From Neckera pumila (taxonomy: Eukaryota > Streptophyta > Bryopsida > Hypnales > Neckeraceae), in contig OZ018417.1 in the NCBI GenBank assembly GCA_963969595.1, forward strand, positions 19,532,501-19,596,500: a stretch of 64,000 nucleotides of DNA, given 5' to 3'. Position 1 is the first letter of the stretch. The number at the start of each line of letters is the position of its first letter. The notes under the pieces were generated by a model. That model was not told where the DNA came from. It ran no database searches and was given only the letters and a program-made list of their open reading frames with translations. Shown piece by piece: positions 23,458-34,247 of the stretch. The position numbers and the translations under genes were made by a program.

Positions 23458-23689
23458 ATGAACTTCTCCAATGTGCAGATGAAATGCTTCACAGTTACAA
23501 TAAAAAACCCTTACATACTCACTTGAAATAAACTGCGTGAAGCAGTCCCACCTTCAAGCCCAACCATTCGCGCACCTGACTGGAAGGGACGTGCAGAGCT
23601 ACAGACTGAAATCGGGCACTGGATCATCCAGTACTTGAGGGAAACGGTTGTGAAGAAATGAGCCGTCCACCCTGCTTTTTATTCAGTAC

Positions 23690-24165
23690 GATGGCGGACG
23701 AGCCAAGGCGAACGCGTACGACCACATCAGACAGCTTGGAGGTGGACGCCAAGATCCAGCAGATAGAAATTGGTGTCTGATGGATCGCATGGCCACCGAC
23801 AACGGGCAGACGGACCGACAGACGGACCGACAGACGGAGAAAGCGGACGGAGGGAAAAGGTGGACGGTGGGAATAGGGGGACAAAAAGCGAAGGCGGACG
23901 CGGAACGGGGACTACGAGGCTGGCGTTGGAGCGGACGGAGGTGTCACCATGGTGGACGCAGACATTGGACGGCGCGAATGAGGGCATCTACGAGGCGGAC
24001 GGAGGTATTGGAAAAGCGGACGGAGGCATCGGATGTTGCAGACGGGGGCATCGGACGTTGTGGATGGGGGCGTCGGCAAGGTGGACGGGGCCGCATTTGG
24101 TTGCTAGAGGCAACTAACGGTCAACCAGTCGCTCAGCAGACGTCATGGCGGACATAAAGGCGGAC
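23690..24165. repeat. GC-rich CGGACG array (copy 2)
   Basis: GCGGACGGAGG-type words on the plus strand, including a short perfect run of an 8-bp unit (CAGACGGACCGACAGACGGA near 23,805-23,840). It lies about 200 bp upstream of the start of the minus-strand gene at 22.2-23.46 kb. Confidence 0.75.
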
Positions 24166-24299
24166 ATATTGCGTTTGGCTGTGACAAAAATTAGGTTGGG
24201 ATCTTCGAGATAAAACAAAACAAAGGATAAAACTGCAAAGGATTACAAGGATATAGAGTCTACGGGAAGAAGTGTGTTAAGTAAAAAATGGTTTGCTCT

Positions 24300-24960
24300 C
24301 ATTGACCATTAGAAACCACAATTCATTTGCACTTCAATTAAGTCTCTCTAAAAATGTAGAGTACAAACATTAAAAGAAATTAGAAGAAGTTTTATACAAG
24401 GGACCATTTATAGAAACCACAACTATTTTGTCCAAACATCATTATTTAAAATTTACAAGGAGAATCCTAAACAAAAATGCCTTGTATGAAACTATTAGAA
24501 AACACAATTCATCCACATTTAAATGAAGTCCCTCTAAAAATGTAGAGCACAAACATTAAAAGAAATTAGAAGAAGTTTTATACAAGGAACCATTTGTAGA
24601 AACCACAACTATATCATCCAAACATCATTATTTAAAATTTACAAAGAGAATCCTAAACAAAAATGCCTTGTATAAAACTATTAGAAACCGCAATTCATCC
24701 GCACTTAAATTAAGTCCTTCTAAAAATGTAGAGTACAAACATTCCAAAAAATTAGAAGAAGTTTTATACAAGGGACCATTTGTAGAACCCACAACTATTT
24801 TGTCCAAACATCATTATTTAAAATTTACAAGGGGAATCCCAAACAATGGTCCCCTCTCATTCACCATTGGAAACAACAGTTCATCCCCACTGGAATTTAG
24901 ACAATGTTGGAAATTGTGAATTACGAAGTCTGATACAAAAAAATTACAAGCTCTACATGA
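24300..24960 (+). repeat. 186-bp tandem array
   Basis: ATTAGAAACCACAATTC-like words fall at 24,308, 24,494, 24,680 and 24,866, an exact 186-bp spacing three times. Units share GTAGAGTACAAACATT, GAAGAAGTTTTATACAAGG and CATCATTATTTAAAATTTAC. A related pair of units is found at 26,882 and 27,070 (188 bp apart), within a second copy of the surrounding segment. Confidence 0.9.
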
Positions 24961-25350
24961 ATTCCAATTGTAAAATCCAGGAGTATTTGGTGTAGACATT
25001 ATTTGTTAAAATTTAATACGGGAATCTTCAAAAATTTGCCCTCCTTTTTAATTTTATAGGAGTTTTAGGGTCTAGAATCTAGGGTTTAGGGTTTACAATT
25101 TGGGTTTACAATACACAAGGCGTTTTAAAATGAGAGGACAAAAAGTTGTTAAACATTTCCACATAAATGTCACATTGGATACTTCTTACATTGAATGGCA
25201 TCTATGGGCATAAATGAAACCTTTTCTAGAATCCAATGTTCGCAGAATAATTTCAACATTGCTTTCATAGCCGAGTGAGCATATCGGACAGAAACATCGG
25301 TCAAGAGGGCGGACGGAGAAGGTGGACGGAGATTGGCAGACGGACTAGGC
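24820..25350 (+). repeat. dispersed direct repeat, copy 1 (partner about 27,020-27,560)
   Basis: The order of words is the same in both copies: AACAATGGTCCC, TGATACAAAAAAATTACAAG, a TAGGGTTTAGGGTTTA(C/T)AATT segment, CACAAGGC(G/A)TT, ATGAGAGGACAAAAA, CTTTTCTAGAATCCAATGTT, then entry into a CGGACG array through CGGTCAAGAGGGCGGACGG. The two segments are about 0.5 kb long with small differences, so this is a duplication or two members of one TE family whose end is the GC-rich array. Confidence 0.85.
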
Positions 25351-25530
25351 GGTCGGATGTGGTCGATATGGCGGACGCATACAGCGGACGCCGCGACAAG
25401 GCCGACAGAGGCGGCGGCTAGGCGTATGACAGGGTCGGCGAGGCGGACAGGGTCCCAATCGGTTGGATGGTAAGGCAGCAGCGGCGAATGGCATGGCGGA
25501 TGGCAAGACAAAGAGCAAAGCGGACAAGTC
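25305..25530. repeat. GC-rich CGGACG array (copy 3)
   Basis: GCGGACGGAG, GGCGGACGCAT and GGACGCCGCG words on the plus strand, directly joined to the 3' end of the duplicated AT-rich segment. Confidence 0.75.
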
Positions 25531-25587
25531 GTATTTCAGGTTGGGGGCTTCGAGATAAAACAAAACAAAGGATAATAATGCAAAGGA

Positions 25588-26075
25588 ATCACTATGTCAC
25601 ACCCAAGGTCGACCCGTGTGGGACCGAGGAGACTTTGTAGTACCTTGAGGGGATGGCCGTAAGTCATGGGCTTCTTACAACTCATTTGGGTTTGAGGTAG
25701 TCTAGTGTTTGAATCCCAGTGACATCTTCTCCCTTATGTGGTGATGTCACCCCCTTTGTTGGAGGATTTGTTTTGGTTGTGGTAGCCAACCACTTAAAAA
25801 AAAAAAGCCTCCAAGGAATTTGTATTTGTATGTGGAAGGGATGATGATTTGTTTATGAAGGGGTTTATTATGTATTGGAGGGTTTGGAGGGGTGCAGTTT
25901 TGAGTCTCAAATCGAGATGTTTGTAGTGGAATCCAACCACAAATATTTCCGTTTGAAACTCAAAACTCTACCCTCCAAACCCTCAAAGTACATGACTAGC
26001 TTCTTCATTAACAAATAATATTTGCTACTCGCGTAGAACCATATATTGGCTAAACGTTTTGTTATTTTAGCAAGG
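25588..26075. mobile_element. 0.48-kb non-autonomous insertion with hairpin (MITE/SINE-like)
   Basis: The surrounding repeat family reads CTGCAAAGGATTACAAGGATATAGAGTC without interruption at 24,230-24,260. Here the same context is split: TGCAAAG occurs just before (about 25,580) and again just after (about 26,072) a 0.48-kb foreign stretch, as a likely target duplication. The insert holds a GTTTGAATCCC word like a Pol III B box (about 25,709) and an A run (about 25,797-25,808), which suggests a SINE part, followed by a long hairpin (25,875-25,988). One element or two nested ones cannot be decided. Confidence 0.5.
25875..25988. repeat. near-perfect long hairpin
   Basis: The left arm starts TTGGAGGGTTTGGAGG and contains GTTTTGAGTCTCAAA; the right arm ends with CTCCAAACCCTCAA and contains TTTGAAACTCAAAAC. 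The arms are about 55 bp with a few mismatches and a loop of only a few bases. It could be a folded-back MITE end or a small-RNA precursor. Confidence 0.85.
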
Positions 26076-26079
26076 CTGA

Positions 26080-27480
26080 TTGCAAAGATATAGAGTCTAA
26101 GAGAAAGAGTGTGTTAGGTAAAAAATGATTCCTTGTTATTCATCATATGAAACCACTATTCATCTGCATTCCAATTCAATCCCTTAAAGAACGTAGAGTA
26201 TAAAGATCTGAAAAAAAAATTAGAAGTTTCAAGAAAGGAAACATTTGTACAATCCACAACTATTTTGGCTAAACATCATACTACTAAAATCACAATGCCC
26301 TCTATAATATCATGATTCAATTTTGAATTATAATATTATAGAAAATGAATTACTTTTGTAATAGCCATAGAATACTTTCTACTATATACTGTATATTCTA
26401 TTTGTGAAATATTTGAAATTCAAATGGATACTTCTAAAATAATTTCAAAGAAACTTTTCAAACAACAAAACTATAGATAAATTCTATGTCTTTTTAAAAT
26501 GTGATTAAAAAAATAAGAAAGCACCAATCGCCAGCATTGCTCTACATAATCAAATGTGAAGATTCTACTTACATACTTCACGGTATTAATTCATTCTTAT
26601 TGCAATGTTTTCATCTTTGCAAAGGTTATTTTGAAAAAATTACGATATAAATCTTTTCTTCAATTACTTTATATTGCACTATTATTTTTTTCCAAAGAGT
26701 ACTGTATGAGGATGTCAATATTTTCATTTAAAGATTATACATACTTTGTTTATCTACATTCTATCACATAAAAAATTGATGAAAGTAATATATTTAACTT
26801 GTAGCAAAGCAAGCTCCAATCGTTAGGCATTATTTAAAATTTACAACGGAAATCCTAAACAATGGTCCCTTTTCATTGACCATTACAAACCACAATTCAT
26901 ACGCACTCCAATTTAGTCCCTCTAAAAACATAGAGTACAAAGATAAAAAAAAAATTTAGAAGAAGTCTTATACAAGGGACCATTTGTACAGTCTAAGACT
27001 ATTTTGGCTAAAAATTATTACTTAAAATTTATAAGGTGAATCCTAAACAATGGTCCCTTGTCATTCACCATTAGAAATAGCAATTCATCCACACCAGAAT
27101 TTAGTCAATGTTAAAAAATGTGAATTATAAAGTCTGATACAAAAAAATTACAAGTTCTACATGAATTTCAATTGTAAAATCCTCAAGTAGTTAGTGTAGA
27201 CATCATTTGTTAAAATTTAATATGGGAATCTCCAAGAATTTGCCCTTATTCTTTAATTTTATGGGAGTATAGGGTTAAGGGTCTAGGGTTTAGGGTTTAT
27301 AATTTGGGTTTACGGTACACAAGGCATTCTAAAATGAGAGGACAAAAAATGGTTAAATATTCCTACATGAATGTCACATTGGATGCTTCTTGCATTGAAA
27401 GGCATCTGTGGGCATAAAAGAAACCTTTTCTAGAATCCAATGTTTGAAGAGTAATTTCAACATTGCTTCCATGGCAAACG
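26080..27480 (+). repeat. second copy of the AT-rich duplicated segment, partly diverged
   Basis: It begins with the same ATAGAGTCTA(A/C)G(A/G)GAAG context as 24,250 and ends with the ~0.5-kb direct repeat (27,020-27,480) entering a GC-rich array. Between them about 0.5 kb (26,290-26,800) is unique AT-rich sequence without coding potential. Confidence 0.7.
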
Positions 27481-27925
27481 GAGCATGCCGGACGGAACAT
27501 CAGTCAAGAGGGCAGACAGAGAAGGTGGACGGAAATACGCGGACGGACTAGGTGGTCGGATCCGGACGCACATGGCGGACACTACAGTGGTCAAACAAAG
27601 CCAAAGTGGACGTTGAGGTCCGCAGCGGACGGCGTGGTGTGAAGGATGCCAAAGCAGACACGCAGGCTGTCGGCCGTCCCTGAAGCAGATGGGAAGGTGG
27701 TTGGCTGTCCCCAAAGCAGATAGGAAGGAGGTTGGCCGTCGCGGAGGCAGATGGCAAAGGTCCGGCAAGCGGTTTTAAGGTCCGGGCCATGTTCGCATTG
27801 GCCATCCGCCGGTCCGGTGCCAGATCGCTTTTAGGTTTGGTGTTGGACGGGTATAAGGGCGGACGGTCGCTTTCATTTTCTTCACTTCTTCTTTCTGCCA
27901 CTTTGTTGTGAGCCAAGTCAGATGT
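27480..27925. repeat. GC-rich CGGACG array (copy 4)
   Basis: GCGGACGG-type words plus a short internal repeat of GGCCGTC(G/C)C(G/C)GAAGCAGATGG-like units (27,665-27,760). It ends about 170 bp before the ATG of the plus-strand gene at 28,099. Confidence 0.75.
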
Positions 27926-28098
27926 TCTATTGTTGCTACGTGTTTAGCGTGGTACTGACTGCACCTACTTGGTGGAGAGAAGGGGTCCAACTTTTATTAC
28001 GGCAAAGCTTTGACGATTTTTTTCACAAATATCGGTGTCAAGACTACATGTGTAGAGATTATTTCATTGCAAGTACTTAAAAATTCAAATTCTCGGTC

Positions 28099-29670
28099 AT
28101 GGCCGCTGAGGGTGCTGCAGGTACTGATGGGATGACTTTAGGAGATGACCAAAAGAAAAAGGGTAAAGTGAAGGGGGTCACATATGGGCTTCACTATGAG
28201 ATTTTAGATGATCCTAACATCCTGGCGGAGAGCGGTTGAGAGGAAGAGGAAGCAGCATACTGGAACTTTTGATTGTGCAAGAAATATGTAAAAATGTACC
28301 ACATCAACAAGTTGTGGCCTCGGAGTGCACACGAACGTCAAACAAAGGATTTTTGTATTAAGCCGAAGACTTGCACAAGTCCGCACTTTGTCCATTGGTC
28401 AAATGAGGTGTGGAAGGCCCTATTTTTAGACATGTCAATGAGTAAGGGATACATAAAATACAGCCTGGCCTTCATGGTGTATGTAGAACTCCAATTGGCG
28501 CGGAAGGTGGACTGGAGCACGTTTCCAATGACAAAAAAGAATTCACTTTTGCTTCTTGCTGGCTAGAAGGATATTCCCGATTTGTGGGTGAAGGAGGCTG
28601 AACCTGTTAAAGCAACAAAAGTGAACAATGCTTCCTTTGCAATTGTGCACGGAAAAGAGGTTATGCCTCCCACAACATTTTCTATATCTCCACCAAATCA
28701 AGTTACCAGCGTGGGTGAGCCAAGCATTGCTCCTGACAAGCGGGACTTTGTGAAAGCATGTGGTGGCCCTTCTTCATCAGGGAAAGAGGACATTGATGAA
28801 CAATTAGTGGAGACCGATGTTACAATTACAAAGATTCTAGACAGCGGTGCTCTAGATCCCTTGAAATTTTTAGGTGTTTATCCCGGTGAAGTGGGTACAC
28901 CCAAAACGTTGCAAAGCCCAACACAAAGTCCGATCATTCAAGAGCAACCGTTAGGAACCAACGTAGAGCAGCCCAACAACTTGGCCACGGAGCCTACCAT
29001 GGGGAAAGATGAGATGCGAAGGAAATTTCCACACGTGGCGTTTCATTTGTCATCCATAAATGTGCCGGTAACGGAGGCAAACAAGATTATGAAATATGTG
29101 CAGGGATTGGACAACTTCCTTCAGCTCGCTACCAAGTAGAGAATATTTGAAAGACGGCGGGTAGATTGTAGACAGCAGTCCGGCCCCAGCGAGGCGGGCT
29201 CTAGCTATACGCCATCAGCACTAGCATGTAAGCTGAGAGAAATGCCGGACATTGCTCTGGCATTGTCATGTGGTGCAAACTGGCTCGTTGAATTTGGCCT
29301 GGTGATTGTGGAGCTCACCCATGACATAGCAGCTATTTCTCCTGAACTGGTGAAAGGTGCTCAAGGTTTTCGGCATTTCATCAACCAAATAATGCCAACT
29401 TACAAGGCCGGAATTGAATTAGAGGAAAGTTATCAGGTGTTGCGCAAAGAATGCGACGTCTTGGAACAGCAGGTGCAATTTTTGAAGGGTCAAAACAAAA
29501 CCCTGAGGGCCCTAAACGATACAAGACAATTTTTCCAGCCAACTCAAGAGAGCAATTTATTGTCTCTTCCTTTAGACAAGGGCAAAGGAGTTGATGCATC
29601 CGACACATTTACGATGCATAATGGTAAAGGGTGGAAGCAGTTGGAAAAAGAATTGGTGGAAGAAAACTGA
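28099..29670 (+). pseudogene. unrecognised plant protein family, copy B (coiled-coil C-terminus)
   Basis: A single reading frame of about 523 codons runs from the ATG at 28,099 to the TGA at 29,668, broken by four in-frame stops: 28,237 (TGA), 28,270 (TGA), 28,564 (TAG) and 29,137 (TAG). No frameshift is needed. The shared N-terminal domain has VTYGLHYEI, CKKYVKMYHINKLWP, PHFVHWSNEVW and LARKVDWSTF. It is paralogous to the minus-strand gene at 22.2-23.46 kb, which has Trp (AESGW) at the position of the first stop. The middle is Pro/Ser/Thr-rich and disordered. The C-terminal third contains a likely coiled coil (ELEESYQVLRKECDVLEQQV and following residues). The four stops are all reachable by single transitions from CGA, CAG or TGG. 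Its function is unknown; its repetition in two orientations beside GC-rich arrays suggests a TE-encoded protein. Confidence 0.6.
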
Positions 29671-29679
29671 AGAAATTAC

Positions 29680-31035
29680 TTTTTTCAGTCCAAGTTGGAA
29701 CAAATGGAACGAGTGCAGGAGATCATTGATGAGTGCAGGCCTTAGAGCAGATCGGAGTCTTGATGGTTGGGATGGTGTGAGCTCCCGATTTGTCATTTGG
29801 GACTCATAGTTTTCTTTTCTTTGTTATTGTGCAATTTAAATCATAAAAAGTTACAAAAAGACCAAAAAAGAGTGAAAGACCAAACTAGAGTTGTTACATA
29901 TCCATGTAGCCTTTGGTCAATAAGAAGGTTTTTCCCTTAATAGATCCCTAACTCCTGCTTGTAAATAGATTAGACTCCAAGAAGTAGCGGGAATACAAAG
30001 GTTTGAAGGTTCTTACCCAAAATAGCCTAAAATGCTGTGCATGTGACTCTACCTAGCTAAAAGTGGTCCAAGGGAAGTCTAGATGAGTCTTAGGATAGAT
30101 TCCCCCGGAGAGGTTTCAGTTTTTCCATCCCACCGTCGAAATAGTAGAAATCTCATATGTTAGCCTACAGGAGTTACTTTCTCAAGATGGGCCAACGGAG
30201 GAATTTGCGGCCGCCGGATTGTGCTCTTGGTTCGGAAGCATCTCAGGAGGTCAAAAGCGGGATCCACCCGCCAAGATTCCCTCACATATGAAAGATTCTT
30301 TGACCTACTGGTTACTTTAACCAAGATGGAATTTCCATCCAGACCACTGTGTGTAGGGTGAAGAATTATGAACTTGCACATCTCTTGGAAAACTCCATGA
30401 AAGGTTCCCCGAGAAGTTTCGGAATTTTCCGACTTAGGGAAATACCCCATCCGGACAGTCAACCACTTAAACTGACAACGGGAAATTCATGTAAATTCCC
30501 TTGGTTGCGGTAAAATCTCACAAAAAATTAGGATAGTCTCTTTTATATTAATAATGCACTTTGACAAGTTTCATGGCGTTCCGATAGCGAGAGGTGGCCC
30601 AATTAGCGACATTCCTCCAAATTAATCACATGGCGGGATTTGCATAAAGTTGACCGGCATCCCAGGAGCGTACGAAGTCAAAATCAAGTCAACAAGGGGT
30701 CTTTTCTTACTCCTTTAGACATTCTTGACAACCCTAGCTAGTTACTTTAGTCAGAAAAGGCCAACTCCAAAATCTAGATTTTTACCCTTTGACTGGCCTC
30801 AATTAGCGCTAATCTAGGAGAGGTTTTAGACGTTGGAATAGGGGGTTGGAGGACTTCTGGACAAAAAATGGCCTTCTGAAGCCATTGGCGCAATCCGTTT
30901 GAAGTTTCAAGGCAAACTCCAAAAGATACAACGTTGGACCAGAGTAAACCTAAATGCCATGAAAATCTTAGAGATAAGGATGAAAATCTAAGTTGATAAG
31001 GTTACCAAGGTAACTTGAGGGAGGTGAGCCCCTTG
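29680..31035. other. no gene seen; possible LTR U3
   Basis: Mixed-composition DNA without a supported gene. A minus-strand frame of 100 codons (30462-30160) has no recognisable content. It leads into a TATA-box-like site at 31,043. No matching second LTR was found in the window. Confidence 0.35.
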
Positions 31036-31042
31036 GAAAACC

Positions 31043-31050
31043 TATAAAAG
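31043..31050 (+). promoter_or_regulatory. TATA-box-like site (TATAAAAG)
   Basis: CCTATAAAAGGGGG followed by a pyrimidine-rich stretch and CCACCCCCATTCTTGTC. This has the look of a Pol II core promoter, as in an LTR or TE promoter. No coding exon is securely attached downstream. Confidence 0.4.
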
Positions 31051-31504
31051 GGGGTCCATTTCCCTCTCAAACCACCCCCATTCTTGTCTTAGGTCCGTGG
31101 GTCCAACTTATGTTGAATTTTTTTGGCATTTTAGCCAAAAGCACTTCCACGGTGTTTTGTGAGCACTTTGTGCTTTGTTGTTGCTTTATTTTCAGCTTTT
31201 AAAGGTCTTGGGGGTCCTTCTTTCTTTGCGGTTATAAACTTTTGAGTAGTTTTGAGAGTCATTTTGGTCACTAATTTGTTATCAAAAGTTTTTTGCTTGA
31301 AATACTAACCTTGGTTGAGAGTTCCTTTGAGTTTTGTACTAATCCTAAAGCTATCTCCCTTTGTGTCTTGGCTATGCCGCCGTAGGGGGCCTTTAGTGTT
31401 CAAAGTTGCTATTCACTAACCCATGTGTTTATACTAACCTCTAAGTCTTTCCCTCTGAGTCAGGGACCTTTTTTAAGCTTTCTTTGAGAGTCTTTTGTGT
31501 GTGT

Positions 31505-31945
31505 CTTTCCCCCGGGACGGCAAAGCTTTGACCTCCCCATGCAGTTATTTTTTAATAGTTCTAACTTCCTTCATGTAACTTGCTCCTTGGCGTGTGGTCC
31601 TCCCCCCAGTACGGCGAAGCTTTGGACCCCCCGGAATGTCACGTGCTAACATTTGAAATCCACCCTCTTTTAAGTTGCCCCTACGCACGTGGTCCTTTCC
31701 TTGATACGGCGGAGCTTTGGACCCCTCAGGGTTGTCATGTTCTAACAATTAAGTCCCTCTTTGAAGTTGCTTACGGATGTGTGATCCCTTCTCTTAGACG
31801 GCGGAGCTTTGACTTTAATTCTTAATCTTAGAGTGTGTGTTAAAGAAAAACCAACATGCGGCGAAGCTTTGGTCCCACGGGCAAGGAAAATCCTACAATT
31901 GGTGTTAAACCCAACTTGACGGCAAAGCCTTGAACCCCCCGGGTG
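31505..31945 (+). repeat. degenerate array of GGCGAAGCTTTGGACCCC motif
   Basis: ACGGC(G/A)(A/G)AGC(T/C)TTG(G/A)(A/C)CC words occur at about 31,514, 31,611, 31,706, 31,798, 31,857 and 31,919. The first three gaps are about 92-97 bp and the last two about 60 bp. A single related word (ACGGCAAAGCTTTGACG) lies at about 27,999, just upstream of the gene at 28,099. Confidence 0.7.
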
Positions 31946-32099
31946 ATTGTCTCCAAAGTTTAGTTTTCAAGACAAGTGTGAAAACTTTCAAAGTTTAGCA
32001 TTCAAGAATTTAGGAGTCACGAAAAAAACAGAAATCTAGGTAGGCTTGGGATTGGTTAGACAATAGGTTATCCTTTTTTAAAGGGCCCCTCATGGTAGT

Positions 32100-34240
32100 T
32101 TAGCTAGCCCATGTCAAGACCCCCTTCAACGGAAGAAAAAAGACAAAAAAAAGAAAGATCAGCCCCTGGCCAGCCCGACTCCCAGCAGCCCCTGGATAGC
32201 TCGATTCTCGGCAGCCCTAGACAGCCCGATTCCCCTGGCGAGACCCAACTCCTTCGGCGACCTTGACAACCCCAACTCCCTGACTCCCTCGGCAACCTTG
32301 ACAGCCTCAACTCCCCCGGTGGCCCCAGACAGCCCAACTCCCCAGCCCTCATCTGATCCAGGCTGCGCCTCAGGCCCAACTTGTGTTTTTTTTGGGGTTT
32401 TTTTAGTTCTCTTTTTAGGAAGAAAGTAGGAGAAAAAGAAGGGGAAGACTAAGTTAGAAGTTAGCAAGGAAGAAATGGAAAATTGGGATAGTAGCAATAA
32501 GAGATTAGAATAGTAGAAGTAGGAAATCCCAAAGTAGAAGTAGGCACGTTTTCAAAGTAGAAGGAAGAAAAGTAGAAAAGTAGAAATAGAGGTAGACATT
32601 ATAGGGTTGGGGGAGGAAATGGTGTTGGAGCCCTAAGTAACCTACAAACTCACACAATCACTCCACGCACAACTCACCCAAGCTCTCTACATACTATAAA
32701 CTAAAAACTTGAGCATTGCAAACGAGGAGGGAAATGAAATAGTAGAGAGGAATACTAGTGGATAGATTAGGGGAAATCCCAACTAACAAATTTGGACCAT
32801 TGAGAAAATAGGTGTAAGGGTAAAAAAAATGTGCCCTTAGTTGTAAGAGAAAAGTCAAGGTGTAAGACCTTTAGAAGGCCATGGGATAAGAACGAAGTCA
32901 ACGCGTAAGAACATGGGAAGGCCAAAGTGTAAGAGGTATAAGAACGAAGTCAACGCTTAAGAACTTTGGAAGGCAAAGTCTTTCGGTGTAAGAAAGGGGT
33001 GGAAAGAAGGAGAAGGAGGAAGGGAAGGAAGAAAGAAATCCCGCCACATCTACCATTTCGTTCTAAAATCTTCCCCGATTCAAGAATCATACAAGGAATT
33101 GAGAATCCAAGAGGAGGGGACATGGCCAAAGGGAAAAATCTTGACCATTTGATCCAGGATCTCCAATACGAGGTGGGCCACTAAAAATCCCATTCTTCTT
33201 TGTTAAACCTTGCCTTAATTAGTGTAATTAGAAGGGGGCCGAGAGCTAGATCAGCATAGACCATAGGTCAGGTCAGATTTAGGTTAGGAAGTAGAAACTA
33301 GATAAAGTATGTCCAAATCCGAGTTAAAACGAGAAAGTTACATGCGGATGAAGTTTTGCCCACAAACCGGCTAAAATCCGCCCAAAATTCATCCAAAAGA
33401 TAGGAGACTTACATCTAAGAGGGAAATTTAACTTAGAAAGGAGAAAGTAAAAGTAGAAATTTATTTAGGAAATTAGAATAGCAATAAATAGTGGATGAAA
33501 TTTCAAATCCAAGTTACCAACCAACTTTCATCCATTGATAAATTAAGTTAGTAAAAGTCCATTCTAAAGTAAATTAATAAATTAGGGAGGATAAAAGTAA
33601 CTAGTAAAAGCAGAAGAATAAAAAACAAGGAAAACCAAGTCAAAATCCAACAAACAATTACCAATGGGATAAATTAGATTTAACCGGATAAATTAGGTTA
33701 ACTTTATTTGGTCAAAATTTAGAGCCATAATTAGTTAGGATAACTTGAATCAGACCTTGGGTAAAAATATCAAGTGAAATTAAAAGTAGCAATCCATAGA
33801 AAATCATGGATGAAGTTTGATAAACCAAAAAGCGGTCAAACTTCATCCACGCATAACTTTTGCTAGGAACATCCGATTCTAGTGAACCTTAAATTCCTGG
33901 AAATGACATGAGATCTTCTATCACCTAAAAATACGATTATCAAACAATAGATTAGGAAAACCCAAGACCCTTGTAGCTCACCCAAGTTAGAACACCTCAG
34001 TTGTAGGCAGTCATAGGCTAGAATATTTGAGGCCTCTTTTTTGCAAGGGGATTAGATGTTTAGTGGTTAGAAAAGTTCCATTGCTTGGAAGGCACTATGG
34101 ATTGACGCTTAGACACCCACTTAGGATAGGATTTCGTGAATACAACTAGAACCTGGTTGTGTAAGATTATTTACCAAGGGTGGGTAAATAAGCGCCCACA
34201 GATGGATACAACAACTCCAAGACAAATCCTTAGTAGTATC
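32100..34240. other. non-coding, repeat-like, purine-biased segments
   Basis: 32,160-32,380 is a CAGCCC(C/G)A-rich low-complexity stretch whose frames in several registers are artefacts. 32,450-33,200 is strongly purine-rich on the plus strand, with AAGTAGAA and GAACGAAGTCAACGC(G/T)TAAGAAC repeats (two clear copies of the latter near 32,890 and 32,943). 33,200-34,240 has no supported gene. I see no terminal repeats. Confidence 0.5.
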
Positions 34241-34247
34241 TCGAGCA

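Noticed and set aside
23624..24157. Arg/Gly/Thr-rich frames of 86-125 codons on both strands
   Set aside because: Stop-poor CGGACG arrays keep many frames open at once; no domain is present.
25640..25730. tRNA gene
   Set aside because: A B-box-like GTTTGAATCCC is present, but I could not fold a cloverleaf or place a convincing A box; at most a SINE remnant.
32104..32497. Leu/Gly/Arg-rich minus-strand frames of 91-112 codons
   Set aside because: They come from a CAGCCC(C/G)A low-complexity stretch; two overlapping frames show similar repetitive composition and no domain.
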